Shown here piece by piece: positions 1-6,150 of a stretch of 6,988 nt of DNA. Source of the stretch: Methanomassiliicoccus sp. (GTDB lineage Archaea > Thermoplasmatota > Thermoplasmata > Methanomassiliicoccales > JACIVX01); the NCBI GenBank assembly GCA_020725985.1, contig DYTM01000072.1, positions 1 through 6,988 of the forward strand. Reading direction: 5' to 3'. The notes under the pieces are model-generated. The model saw nothing but the letters and a program-made list of their open reading frames with translations, had not been told where the DNA came from and did not search any database. The position numbers and the translations under genes were made by a program. Within the stretch, counting starts at the first letter, position 1. The number at the start of each line of letters is the position of its first letter.

Positions 1-732
1 AAGCTCCTGCAATATCTTCTTCCTCAGGCTGGCGAATTCAACCCTCGCCCTGTCCCTCGGCCTTTCCCACGTGATATCGAATATCTCCTTCAGCGTGCCG
101 GGCCGGGCAGTCATCACCACAATCCTGTCCGCCAGGAATACGGCCTCATCGACCGAGTGGGTGATGAAAAGAATGGTCTTCTTCGTCTCCTCCCAAATGC
201 GCAGCAACTCTTTCTGCATCATGTTCCTCGTCTGAGCATCCAACGCGCCGAAGGGCTCGTCCATCAACAGCACCTTGGGCTCGTTGGCGAGCGCTCTTGC
301 GATCCCCACCCTCTGCTTCATTCCTCCAGAAAGCTCGAAGGGATGGGAATTCTCGAAACCGTCCAGGCCGACAAGTCGGATGTATTTGTCTGAGGCGACC
401 CTCCTCTCCTCCTTCGGTATCTTCCTGATCTCGAGTCCGAATTCAACGTTCCGTCTCACTGTCCTCCACGGAAACAGGGCGAACTCCTGGAATACCATGC
501 CCCTGTCCGAACCCGGCCCCGTCACCTCAGACCCGTCGATTCTCACCGAGCCAGAGGTCTTCGTCTCCAGACCTGCGACGATTCTGAGGAGCGTCGTCTT
601 CCCGCATCCCGACGGACCGAGGACGCACACAAACTCATGGTCCTTCACCTCAAACGAGAAGTCGCTTATAGCCACCAGCTCCTCCTCGTCCTTCGGGAAG
701 TTCTTCGTCAGGTTCTCAATGGTTAGGGTCAT
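1..732 (-). CDS. ABC transporter ATP-binding protein, SsuB/TauB/NrtD type (C-terminal end cut by window edge)
   Basis: This is the cytoplasmic ATPase that powers the importer encoded with it. Translation from ATG 732-730 gives 244 residues with no stop before base 1. Family members are about 250-265 residues, so only the last few to twenty residues are missing. All catalytic elements are visible: Walker A GPSGCGKTT at residues 39-47, Q-loop Gln82 (VFQE), signature LSGGM at 134-138, Walker B VLLMDEP at 154-160, D-loop GALD at 162-165, and H-loop His192 (ITHSVDEA). The LFPWRTV stretch after the Q-loop is typical of the nitrate/sulfonate/taurine branch. The start codon overlaps the permease stop as ATGA (729-732), which implies translational coupling. 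Nothing suggests loss of function. Substrate class is inferred from the family; nitrate, sulfonate, taurine, pyrimidine-precursor and other uses all occur in it. Confidence 0.95.
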   Translation of the reverse strand, partial: MTLTIENLTKNFPKDEEELVAISDFSFEVKDHEFVCVLGPSGCGKTTLLRIVAGLETKTSGSVRIDGSEVTGPGSDRGMVFQEFALFPWRTVRRNVEFGLEIRKIPKEERRVASDKYIRLVGLDGFENSHPFELSGGMKQRVGIARALANEPKVLLMDEPFGALDAQTRNMMQKELLRIWEETKKTILFITHSVDEAVFLADRIVVMTARPGTLKEIFDITWERPRDRARVEFASLRKKILQEL

Positions 733-1550
733 TTCATTCCCATCCTTCTCGACAGGACCCGTTCCACATACCTGCTGAGACCAACGGTGAGGATGCCGAG
801 GATGGCGATGACCGCCATGCCGGCATACATATACTCGAATCTCCCGATCATTGACATGTAGTAGATGTAGTAACCCACGCCTCCACCTACCGCCCCGATC
901 ATCTCGGCCGCGACTATGCACATCCATCCTATGCCGAGGCCGATTGTGATTCCGGTCATGAGAAATGGGACCGTGTATGGGAAGATCACCTTACCGAAAA
1001 GCCGCAGCCGGTCAGCCCCCAGGGTCTTTGCGGCATCGATCAGGGTGGGGTCGACAGACTTCACCCCGAAGATGACATTCGAGAGCAGGGGAAAGAAGAC
1101 GCCGATGAAGATGACCATGACGGGGCCCCAGAAGAGCTGAAAAATGAGAAGGAAGACCGGGACCCACGCGATCGGGGGGATCGGACGGAATATCTCGACG
1201 ATCGGCTTGGCGATCCTGTCCGCTACCCTCAGGAAACCCATGACCAGGCCCAAAGGCACTGCCACCCCGAATGCCAGTCCAAATCCCAACAAGAACCTCT
1301 GCAGGCTGGCGGCGATGTTGCCAAGCATGTTCGTGCCGAGGGAGGCGTCCACTGTAGTGAAGGAGCCAACGAAGGCGGTGAAGACCAGATCCGGACCCGG
1401 AAGGTAGCTCAGACCGAGCCACTGGGCCAGAAGCCACCAGACCACCACGAATCCGATCAGTGACGCGACCGTCATCAGGAGGATCTTGAGGTTCTCGGGC
1501 TCGAATGCCGCCAAGAACAGCTTCCTTGCCCTGGTTCCGAGGGAGCTCAT
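729..1550 (-). CDS. ABC transporter permease, SsuC/TauC/NrtB type
   Basis: This membrane subunit of the importer is 273 residues when started at ATG 1550-1548. An in-frame TTG at 1562 would add four residues, but it lies immediately before the GGTGA ribosome site (1559-1555) and has none of its own, so ATG is preferred. Numbering from this ATG, a hydrophobic segment lies near 23-46 (with VVVWWLLAQ), followed by several more typical of BPD_transp_1 permeases. The family motif RPIPPIAWVP is at 122-131. The EAA cytoplasmic loop that docks on the ATPase lies near 172-195 (DAAKTLGAD, then a conserved Gly and FPYTVP). The gene follows the binding-protein gene by 45 bp and overlaps the ATPase by 4 bp. 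The intergenic stretch is T-rich and shows no convincing terminator, so the three genes are read as one operon. Substrate unknown. Confidence 0.94.
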   Translation of the reverse strand: MSSLGTRARKLFLAAFEPENLKILLMTVASLIGFVVVWWLLAQWLGLSYLPGPDLVFTAFVGSFTTVDASLGTNMLGNIAASLQRFLLGFGLAFGVAVPLGLVMGFLRVADRIAKPIVEIFRPIPPIAWVPVFLLIFQLFWGPVMVIFIGVFFPLLSNVIFGVKSVDPTLIDAAKTLGADRLRLFGKVIFPYTVPFLMTGITIGLGIGWMCIVAAEMIGAVGGGVGYYIYYMSMIGRFEYMYAGMAVIAILGILTVGLSRYVERVLSRRMGMK

Positions 1551-1554
1551 CCTG

Positions 1555-1559
1555 TCACC
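1555..1559 (-). promoter_or_regulatory. GGTGA ribosome binding site for the permease
   Basis: GGTGA complements the 3' end of archaeal 16S rRNA and is 4 nt before ATG 1550. It supports that ATG over the TTG at 1562. Confidence 0.6.
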
Positions 1560-1595
1560 CAATAGGATAAATGAAGAAAAAGGTTTGGAGATGTT

Positions 1596-2693
1596 CTACG
1601 TACCCTTCAGCTTGAACTTGTAGCCCTGCTCGTTGGCGTAGAACATCAGAAGGAGATGCTGTATCGACCCTGGACCAGGGGTGGCGACGGTCTTTCCGTT
1701 CAGACCGTCGAAGGTGGTTATGTCGCCTCCGGCGATGATCGCGGATCCCTCGCTATTGGCCAGTGAGACGATCTCTATCTGAATGTTCGCGTTGATCCGC
1801 TTCAGAATCGCTGGCGGAGCCCCCAGGTACCCTACGTCGATCTCACCCCTGCCGAACCCGTCCATCAGGAAGGCGCCGTTTCCGTAGGGCGCGGGGGAAG
1901 CGATCTCGACTCCGTACTTCTCGAACAGCGTCTCCCCGCCCCAGAGGCTCTCCTCCATGGCTACCACCCGGGCGAACTGATGCAAGTCTCCCAGCAAGAA
2001 GCCGAGGCGCACCGTTCCGAGTGTTGTGTCGCTCGGTTCGACCGTCATTGCTTCATCGAGGTAGGTCGTGTTCACGATCCCGTCCACGAAGGCAGTCACG
2101 TTGGCATACTCTCCGAGCGTCGTTATCTGTCCGAGGTCGGCGAACATGCTCGTGTAGTTCGCGAACCACGCCTTCGTATCGCTGCCAATTGAGTAGCCGA
2201 ACTCAATGTGACCTATCGCCGACTCGACAACTGCGTTGGTTCTGTTGCTGAACTCAGCCCCCATGGCAAGGAGGGCCGAGTAGTTGTCGCCCCCTTCCTC
2301 GATAGTCTCAACTATCCAGTTCGTAGCATCGATGTGAGCCCTTACCACTCTTGCGATGAGATCATTCTCGCGGACTTCGGGCTGATCTGCATAAGCCTTC
2401 GTCACGGCGATAACGCAGCACGGATGATGGGGCCATATTTCGTCAGACCATTTGATGGCATTTGCCGTTCCAGCGACAAGTGAGTCCGAGGCGTATGGCT
2501 CCCAGCTCACTCCCCCGTCTACAGTTCCGGCTTCGATCGCGGCCTTCTGGTTGACGGGAGCGATGGCGCTCCAGTATATGACCTTCTCCTCCGAGGGAGC
2601 AGGCTTCCAGACCGCCACGGCGACCACAGCCAGTACTGCGATCACTGCTATGATGACAGCGGCTATCGCGGTTGTTGACTTCAAGGAAATCAC
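1596..2693 (-). CDS. ABC transporter substrate-binding protein, NrtA/SsuA-like, with circularly permuted lobe order
   Basis: This is the extracytoplasmic binding component, anchored by an N-terminal hydrophobic helix (residues 9-28, mostly A/V/I) with no obvious lipobox. Numbered from GTG 2693 it has 365 residues. Residues 38-225 resemble the segment that normally comes second in this family: IYWSAIAP, AAIEAGTVDGGVSWEPYAS (51-69), WPHHPCCVIAV (87-97), then RAHIDATNWI (118-127). Residues 227-365 resemble the segment that normally comes first: VRLGFLLGDLHQ (228-239), GEIDVGYLGAPPAI (283-296), NSEGSAII (313-320), GKTVATPGPGSIQHLL (333-348). The mature length of about 330 residues is normal, so this looks like permutation rather than truncation or duplication. 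A TTG start at 2684 is also possible and has the better-spaced GGTGAT site (2694-2689). The family call is firm, the permutation is inferred from remembered family order, and the ligand is unknown. Confidence 0.92.
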   Translation of the reverse strand: MISLKSTTAIAAVIIAVIAVLAVVAVAVWKPAPSEEKVIYWSAIAPVNQKAAIEAGTVDGGVSWEPYASDSLVAGTANAIKWSDEIWPHHPCCVIAVTKAYADQPEVRENDLIARVVRAHIDATNWIVETIEEGGDNYSALLAMGAEFSNRTNAVVESAIGHIEFGYSIGSDTKAWFANYTSMFADLGQITTLGEYANVTAFVDGIVNTTYLDEAMTVEPSDTTLGTVRLGFLLGDLHQFARVVAMEESLWGGETLFEKYGVEIASPAPYGNGAFLMDGFGRGEIDVGYLGAPPAILKRINANIQIEIVSLANSEGSAIIAGGDITTFDGLNGKTVATPGPGSIQHLLLMFYANEQGYKFKLKGT

Positions 2694-2700
2694 CGCTCCT
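2685..2700 (-). promoter_or_regulatory. Ribosome binding site of the binding-protein gene; decides GTG versus TTG start
   Basis: Read on the minus strand, AGGAG (2700-2696) is followed by CG and then GTGAT. This is an archaeal anti-SD complement interrupted by two bases. AGGAG lies only 2 nt from the GTG at 2693, whereas GGTGAT (2694-2689) lies 4 nt from the TTG at 2684. The TTG start would give a protein beginning MKSTTAIAAVII. Spacing favours TTG, while the codon itself favours GTG. Confidence 0.5.
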
Positions 2701-2713
2701 GAAAATCTTAACG

Positions 2714-2728
2714 ACCCTATTAATGGGT
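2714..2728. repeat. Short inverted repeat, possible operator
   Basis: ACCC, seven A/T bases (TATTAAT), then GGGT form a 15-bp dyad located 21-35 bp before the GTG of the binding-protein gene. The A/T core could itself be a TATA element for that operon. The arms are only 4 bp long, so chance is a real alternative. Confidence 0.3.
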
Positions 2729-2914
2729 TTCCCCCAATCAGGAGTATGCTATCCTAATTGTACGCATATCAGGCGAATCTTATACATATGGGTGGCATAA
2801 ACGATTGTGTCAATTCCTTCGTTTTCTGGTGATCTTACCTGATTGCTATGAAGGGCGCCGCGTCGCTCTGCCGGCACAAAAAGAAGCTCGGGCCGAAAGA
2901 AAAGAATTATTAGA

Positions 2915-2922
2915 CTTTATTC
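2915..2922 (+). promoter_or_regulatory. TATA-like box for the winged-helix gene
   Basis: CTTTATTC is centred about 24-27 bp before ATG 2943. This is the spacing expected for a leaderless archaeal transcript, and the box resembles the one before elp3 (CTTTTTATCC). It supports ATG 2943 as the start. Confidence 0.4.
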
Positions 2923-2942
2923 GCATCAACGATGACGATATC

Positions 2943-3395
2943 ATGTTCCAGCTAAACGTCGTAAGCAACACCCCACTCACCCCCCTCGAGCACGTGGATG
3001 ATGTCGCCCTGCAGTTCCTCAAGCAGATCGGGTACCTGCCCGAGAACTTCGAGCCCAGGAAGAAGGGATCACCCTCCAAAGAAGGGATTCCCTACAGGCT
3101 CTTCCTCGACTGCTTCCTGAGGAATACGAGACGGGTGTGGCTGGTCGAGGAGCTCGCAGTCCAACTCAAAACGACCAAGCCGACCGTCTACAGGCATCTG
3201 AACAAGCTGAAAGGCTTCGACCTGGTGGAGGAGGTGGAGGCAAAGCGGGACGGCCAAACGAAGAAGGGGTACAGGATCAGATACGGGGATCTGGGGAAGG
3301 CGTGGAGCTTCACCGAGGCGAACGTGGAGATGGCGATGGACAACTACCGCAAGACGGTGGAGCACCTCCAGAAACTCATCGAGGAGGAGAAGTGA
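2943..3395 (+). CDS. Winged helix-turn-helix DNA-binding protein (ArsR/TrmB-like fold), putative regulator
   Basis: A 150-residue protein that probably binds DNA as a dimer. Residues 50-115 form a winged helix: helix RLFLDCFL, then WLVEELAVQL (66-75), a recognition helix around TKPTVYRHLNKLKG (78-91), and a basic wing (KRDGQTKKGYRIRY, 101-114). Residues 125-150 are a charged helix that could be a dimer-forming coiled coil. The N-terminal 45 residues (MFQLNVVSNTPLTPLEH...) match no domain I can name. The frame stays open upstream to a TTG at 2805, with a GTG at 2829. I chose ATG 2943 because a TATA-like box sits at leaderless spacing and the upstream codons look non-domain-like. It is divergent from the importer operon, so it may control that operon; its effector and targets are unknown. 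The next gene begins at the base after its stop. Confidence 0.8.
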   Translation: MFQLNVVSNTPLTPLEHVDDVALQFLKQIGYLPENFEPRKKGSPSKEGIPYRLFLDCFLRNTRRVWLVEELAVQLKTTKPTVYRHLNKLKGFDLVEEVEAKRDGQTKKGYRIRYGDLGKAWSFTEANVEMAMDNYRKTVEHLQKLIEEEK

Positions 3396-3680
3396 ATGCC
3401 GGAGAAGGAGATCGAGCCCAACCTCACCAAAGGATCGAAATGCAGGATCGTGAGCAGAGGGGACGAGGAGCACCCGATCGTGACGGTTGGGGAGTTCAGG
3501 GGCTATGTCGCCTTCGGCCACGACTCGGCGATTAGCATCGAGCTGGATGCCTCCCACGGCGAGGACGCCGGTCGGATCAGGATGATCCCCTGCGTCGCGG
3601 TTCTTTCCCTCGACCTCATTCACATGAAGGAAGAGGAGAAGGAGGAAAGAAAGGAAGAGAGGGGCGTCTACTTCGGCTGA
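3396..3680 (+). CDS. Small conserved-looking protein, possibly Sm-like/SH3-like beta barrel
   Basis: A 94-residue protein that I do not recognise by name. ATG 3396 abuts the TGA of the winged-helix gene, with a purine-rich GGAGGAG site (3382-3388) inside that gene's end, so the two are almost certainly co-transcribed and coupled. Residues 20-75 alternate hydrophobic and charged residues as beta strands do: HPIVTVGEFRGYVAFG, AISIELDA, GRIRMIPCVAVLSLDLI. The pattern of a glycine-framed strand followed by IRMIP and an I/L-rich strand resembles Sm-like or SH3-like small barrels, which would suggest RNA or protein binding. This is inference from pattern only. The C-terminal tail (residues 77-90) is almost all Glu/Lys/Arg and encodes an unbroken purine tract in DNA. 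The alternative is an uncharacterised accessory partner of the adjacent regulator. Confidence 0.78.
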   Translation: MPEKEIEPNLTKGSKCRIVSRGDEEHPIVTVGEFRGYVAFGHDSAISIELDASHGEDAGRIRMIPCVAVLSLDLIHMKEEEKEERKEERGVYFG

Positions 3681-3724
3681 GGGATTGCGCGCCGGAACGC
3701 TGTCTCTTGGCTTCTGAGGCGTAT

Positions 3725-3734
3725 CCTTTTTATC
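3725..3734 (+). promoter_or_regulatory. TATA box of elp3, leaderless type
   Basis: CTTTTTATCC is centred about 27 bp before GTG 3756, exactly where a box would place the transcript start on the start codon. No ribosome site is seen before the GTG, consistent with a leaderless mRNA. The T-run might also help end the upstream transcript. Confidence 0.6.
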
Positions 3735-3755
3735 CAACGGCCGTATCGTGATTCC

Positions 3756-5297
3756 GTGGGCTACCACGAGCGTCTGATTCAGCTCATAATGGACGGGACG
3801 ATAACCGATCGGAAGACTCTCCAAGCCAAGAAGATAGAGCTCTGCCGGGTATACGGTCTTGGAAGCGTGCCGCCGAATTCTGAGACACTCGCCGCGGCCG
3901 ACGAGGAGGAACTTCCGATAGTGGAGAGGGTGCTCCGCAGGAAGCCGGTCCGGACTTTGAGCGGGGTGTCGGTCGTCGCCGTCATGACCTCTCCCGCCCC
4001 CTGTCCCCACGGGAAGTGTTCGTACTGTCCCGGCGGGGTCGAATCAGGGTCCCCGCAGTCCTATACTGGCAAGGAACCCGCGGCCCGCAGGGCTGCGACG
4101 AACGAGTTTGATCCGTTCAGGCAGGTTTCGAGCCGCCTGCGTCAGCTCGAGGCGATCGGTCACCCGACGGACAAGGTTGATCTGATCATCATGGGAGGGA
4201 CTTTCACCCGCCGCACGGAGGACTATCAGATATCATTCGTCCATAAATGCCTGGACGCTCTCAACGGTGAATCGAGCGAGACGCTCGAGGAAGCGCAGGT
4301 ATCGAACGAGAAGGCTGAGCACAGATGTATCGGTATGACAGTCGAGACCCGTCCGGACGCGTTCGACCGTAAGACCGCCGAGTTCTCGATGGGCCTCGGG
4401 GCGACGAGGGTTGAGCTGGGGGTCCAGATCCTGAACGACGACATACTCCGCGGGGTGAACCGCGGTCACGGGGTGGCGGAGGTGGCGGAGGCGACCCGGA
4501 CGGCCAAGCAGCTCGGCCTCAAGGTCTGCTACCACCTGATGCCCGGGCTTCCTGGTTCCTCTCCGGAGAGGGACATCGAATCGTTCAGGACGATGTTCGA
4601 CGACGAGAGGTTCCGTCCCGACATGCTCAAGATCTACCCTACGCTGGTGATTGAAGGGACCGCCATTCACAAGCTGTGGGAAGAAGGGAGGTACACTCCA
4701 TATTCGACCGATGAGGCGGTGGGCGTGGTCTCCGAAATGAAGAAGATCGTTCCGCCCTACGTCCGGATTCAGAGGATCCAGAGGGACATTCCCGTCCCGC
4801 TCATCGAGGCCGGGGTGGACAAGGGACATCTCAGGGAGCTCGTCTGGGAGAGGATGATGAAGGCGGGAGAGAAATGCCGGTGCATCCGCTGCAGGGAGGT
4901 GGGGCTCCTCGGGATCGAGTCATTCCGGAGCGAGGAGGCCACGCTCTCGATCCTTAGGTATCGGGCGTCGGGCGGGGAGGAGAGCTTTATATCATTCGAG
5001 CTACCGGAGAAGGGGGCGCTCGTCGGCTATGCGAGGCTTCGCGTCGACGACTCCCCGGAGAACGGCGAAGCACATCTGAGGGAGCTGAAGGTCTTCGGAC
5101 AGATGGTGCCGGTCGGCAAGCCTGGCAATGCGTGGCAGCATAGGGGTTTCGGCCGGGAGCTCATGGCGCAGGCGGAAGACATCGCCCGCGCCGCCGGCTG
5201 TCGAAGAATCCTGGTAACGAGCGGGGTCGGCGCGAGGCAGTACTATGAGTCGATAGGCTACGAGCGAAGCGGCGTGTATATGGCCAAATCCCTCTAG
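3756..5297 (+). CDS. elp3: Elp3, tRNA uridine(34) acetyltransferase (radical SAM plus GNAT)
   Basis: This 513-residue protein is the archaeal stand-alone Elongator catalytic subunit, which uses S-adenosylmethionine and acetyl-CoA to build the carboxymethyl group on wobble U34 of tRNAs. The family-specific cluster motif CPHGKCSYCPGG gives the 4Fe-4S ligands Cys83, Cys88 and Cys91 (CX4CX2C). Other hallmarks are IIMGGTFTRR, GMTVETRPD, RVELGVQ with VNRGHG, YHLMPGLPG, MLKIYPTLVI and RIQRIQRDIP. A Cys-rich motif CRCIRCREVG follows (Cys374, 376, 379). The C-terminal GNAT domain has HLRELKVFGQ, the acetyl-CoA loop QHRGFG at 461-466 and YYESIGY. Length is close to the usual 510-550, and all key residues are present. 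It starts at GTG with a TATA box at leaderless spacing. The downstream genes begin 46 bp later and may share or extend its transcript. Confidence 0.97.
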   Translation: MGYHERLIQLIMDGTITDRKTLQAKKIELCRVYGLGSVPPNSETLAAADEEELPIVERVLRRKPVRTLSGVSVVAVMTSPAPCPHGKCSYCPGGVESGSPQSYTGKEPAARRAATNEFDPFRQVSSRLRQLEAIGHPTDKVDLIIMGGTFTRRTEDYQISFVHKCLDALNGESSETLEEAQVSNEKAEHRCIGMTVETRPDAFDRKTAEFSMGLGATRVELGVQILNDDILRGVNRGHGVAEVAEATRTAKQLGLKVCYHLMPGLPGSSPERDIESFRTMFDDERFRPDMLKIYPTLVIEGTAIHKLWEEGRYTPYSTDEAVGVVSEMKKIVPPYVRIQRIQRDIPVPLIEAGVDKGHLRELVWERMMKAGEKCRCIRCREVGLLGIESFRSEEATLSILRYRASGGEESFISFELPEKGALVGYARLRVDDSPENGEAHLRELKVFGQMVPVGKPGNAWQHRGFGRELMAQAEDIARAAGCRRILVTSGVGARQYYESIGYERSGVYMAKSL

Positions 5298-5302
5298 GTA
5301 AT

Positions 5303-5313
5303 GTTTTATTCCA
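5303..5313 (+). promoter_or_regulatory. TATA-like box before the zinc-ribbon gene
   Basis: TGTTTTATTCC-like sequence lies 30-41 bp before the TTG at 5344, in the 46-bp gap after elp3. It predicts a transcript start near 5335 and a very short leader. Read-through from elp3 is the alternative. Confidence 0.4.
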
Positions 5314-5343
5314 TTCGCCACCAATACTCGCACTGGTGTCTTC

Positions 5344-6150
5344 TTGGCATGCGTAGTGTGCGGCGCGGAGACCAAGGGAAGGGCCCTCCTCTGCGAGAGA
5401 TGTTTCGGCAGGATGGAGGATCCCCTGTCCCTCCTTCCGAGCGCCCTGGACCCGACAGCGGACGTGAGGCTGAACCAGGTCGCCAGCGTGTGCCTTAGAA
5501 TCGGACCGGCCTCGACCGGAGATCTGAACTTCTCGAAAGGGATGGAGCCGGCCCTGAGGCTGAGGGAAATCATGTCCTCCGAGAGTAAGGACCAGATGCC
5601 AGTTTTCGTGGACAGGTTCCTTGCCGGATTGGGAATCGGTCTGAGGCTTCGGGGGGATGAGAGGCTTCCCCGGCGCGGCATAGTCTGGAGCATGCTTCAG
5701 GGCGCGCGCGAGATTGAGTTCGAAGGGGAGGTCTGGGCGAGGGCATCCACCAGGATGGGGAATGTCGAAGCCCTTCTTGTGAGGGAGGCGATGAGGCTCC
5801 CGATCGAGCGCTCCGCCTCGGTGCCGTTCGCGCAGTCGCATGCGGATGCCGCCAGGAGGCTCTACGAGAGGGGGAGCCATTCACCCTCGCTTGAGCGCAT
5901 CGTCCTCGTCAACGGGGCCGTCCTCCTTCACTTCCAGGGAGACACCGAGGAGGCATTGAGGGCGCTTGATGGCCTGCTCTCATCCGAAACCTCCGATTCG
6001 GAGAAGACAGACATCAGAATGTGGAAGGCTTGGATACTCGCAGACGAGGGGAGGAACACCGAGGCCCTTCAGGTTCTCGAGGACATTCCTCCAGAGGCCG
6101 TTGACTATCGAATCCGCCGAGTGCGCAGGGTCGCAGGGGGGAAGGAATGA
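5344..6150 (+). CDS. Zinc-ribbon protein with TPR-like C-terminus, function unknown
   Basis: I do not recognise this 268-residue protein as a named family. It opens with a compact zinc ribbon: Cys3, Cys6, Cys17 and Cys20 (CVVC, 10 residues, CERC). Its start must therefore lie before Cys3, and TTG 5344 is the only in-frame candidate with that property in the gap after elp3. The middle (about 25-180) is predicted largely helical with no motif I can name. Residues 182-260 hold two helical hairpins with TPR spacing: NGAVLLHFQGDTEEALRAL, then MWKAWILADEGRNTEALQVL. No signal peptide or membrane segment is seen, so it is probably cytoplasmic. Its TGA overlaps the ATG of the next gene (ATGA, 6147-6150), and that gene also has TPRs, pointing to a shared complex. 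The start is less certain than the frame. Confidence 0.82.
   Translation: MACVVCGAETKGRALLCERCFGRMEDPLSLLPSALDPTADVRLNQVASVCLRIGPASTGDLNFSKGMEPALRLREIMSSESKDQMPVFVDRFLAGLGIGLRLRGDERLPRRGIVWSMLQGAREIEFEGEVWARASTRMGNVEALLVREAMRLPIERSASVPFAQSHADAARRLYERGSHSPSLERIVLVNGAVLLHFQGDTEEALRALDGLLSSETSDSEKTDIRMWKAWILADEGRNTEALQVLEDIPPEAVDYRIRRVRRVAGGKE

Larger units (their letters stand above)
2694..2942. promoter_or_regulatory. Divergent control region between transporter operon and winged-helix gene
   Basis: About 250 bp, more A+T-rich than the flanking genes, with no recognised gene. A TATA-like CTTATACATATG lies at 2779-2790; its reverse reads CATATGTATAAG, so it could serve either strand. Near the binding-protein start is an inverted repeat ACCC-N7-GGGT (2714-2728) around an A+T core. 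A second TATA-like box, CTTTATTC (2915-2922), sits about 27 bp before ATG 2943. A short ORF of 21 codons occurs at 2848-2913, with a GGTGAT 14 nt upstream. Which elements are used is not known. Confidence 0.55.

Noticed and set aside
275..778. A 167-codon plus-strand ORF
   Set aside because: It is antisense to the ATPase Walker and signature motifs and is Ser/Pro-rich, typical of a shadow frame.
1551..1595. T-rich stretch between binding-protein and permease genes as a terminator or internal promoter
   Set aside because: The T-run is short and without a stem, and the TATA-like piece is too close to the permease start. The tight operon layout makes read-through more likely.
1596..2693. The binding protein as a truncated or frameshifted pseudogene
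   Set aside because: The frame is intact with a normal mature length, a membrane anchor and both lobe halves, so permutation explains the order better than decay.
3069..4010. A 313-codon minus-strand ORF across the regulator, the small gene and the start of elp3
   Set aside because: It lies antisense to three well-supported genes, spans their junctions and promoter, and its translation is rich in Arg/His/Leu/Pro as expected from the reverse of G+C-rich coding DNA. No domain is visible.
5001..5880. Overlapping long minus-strand ORFs (5001-5693 and 5161-5880)
   Set aside because: They are antisense to elp3's GNAT end and the zinc-ribbon gene, have low-complexity Pro/Arg/His composition, and show no motif.
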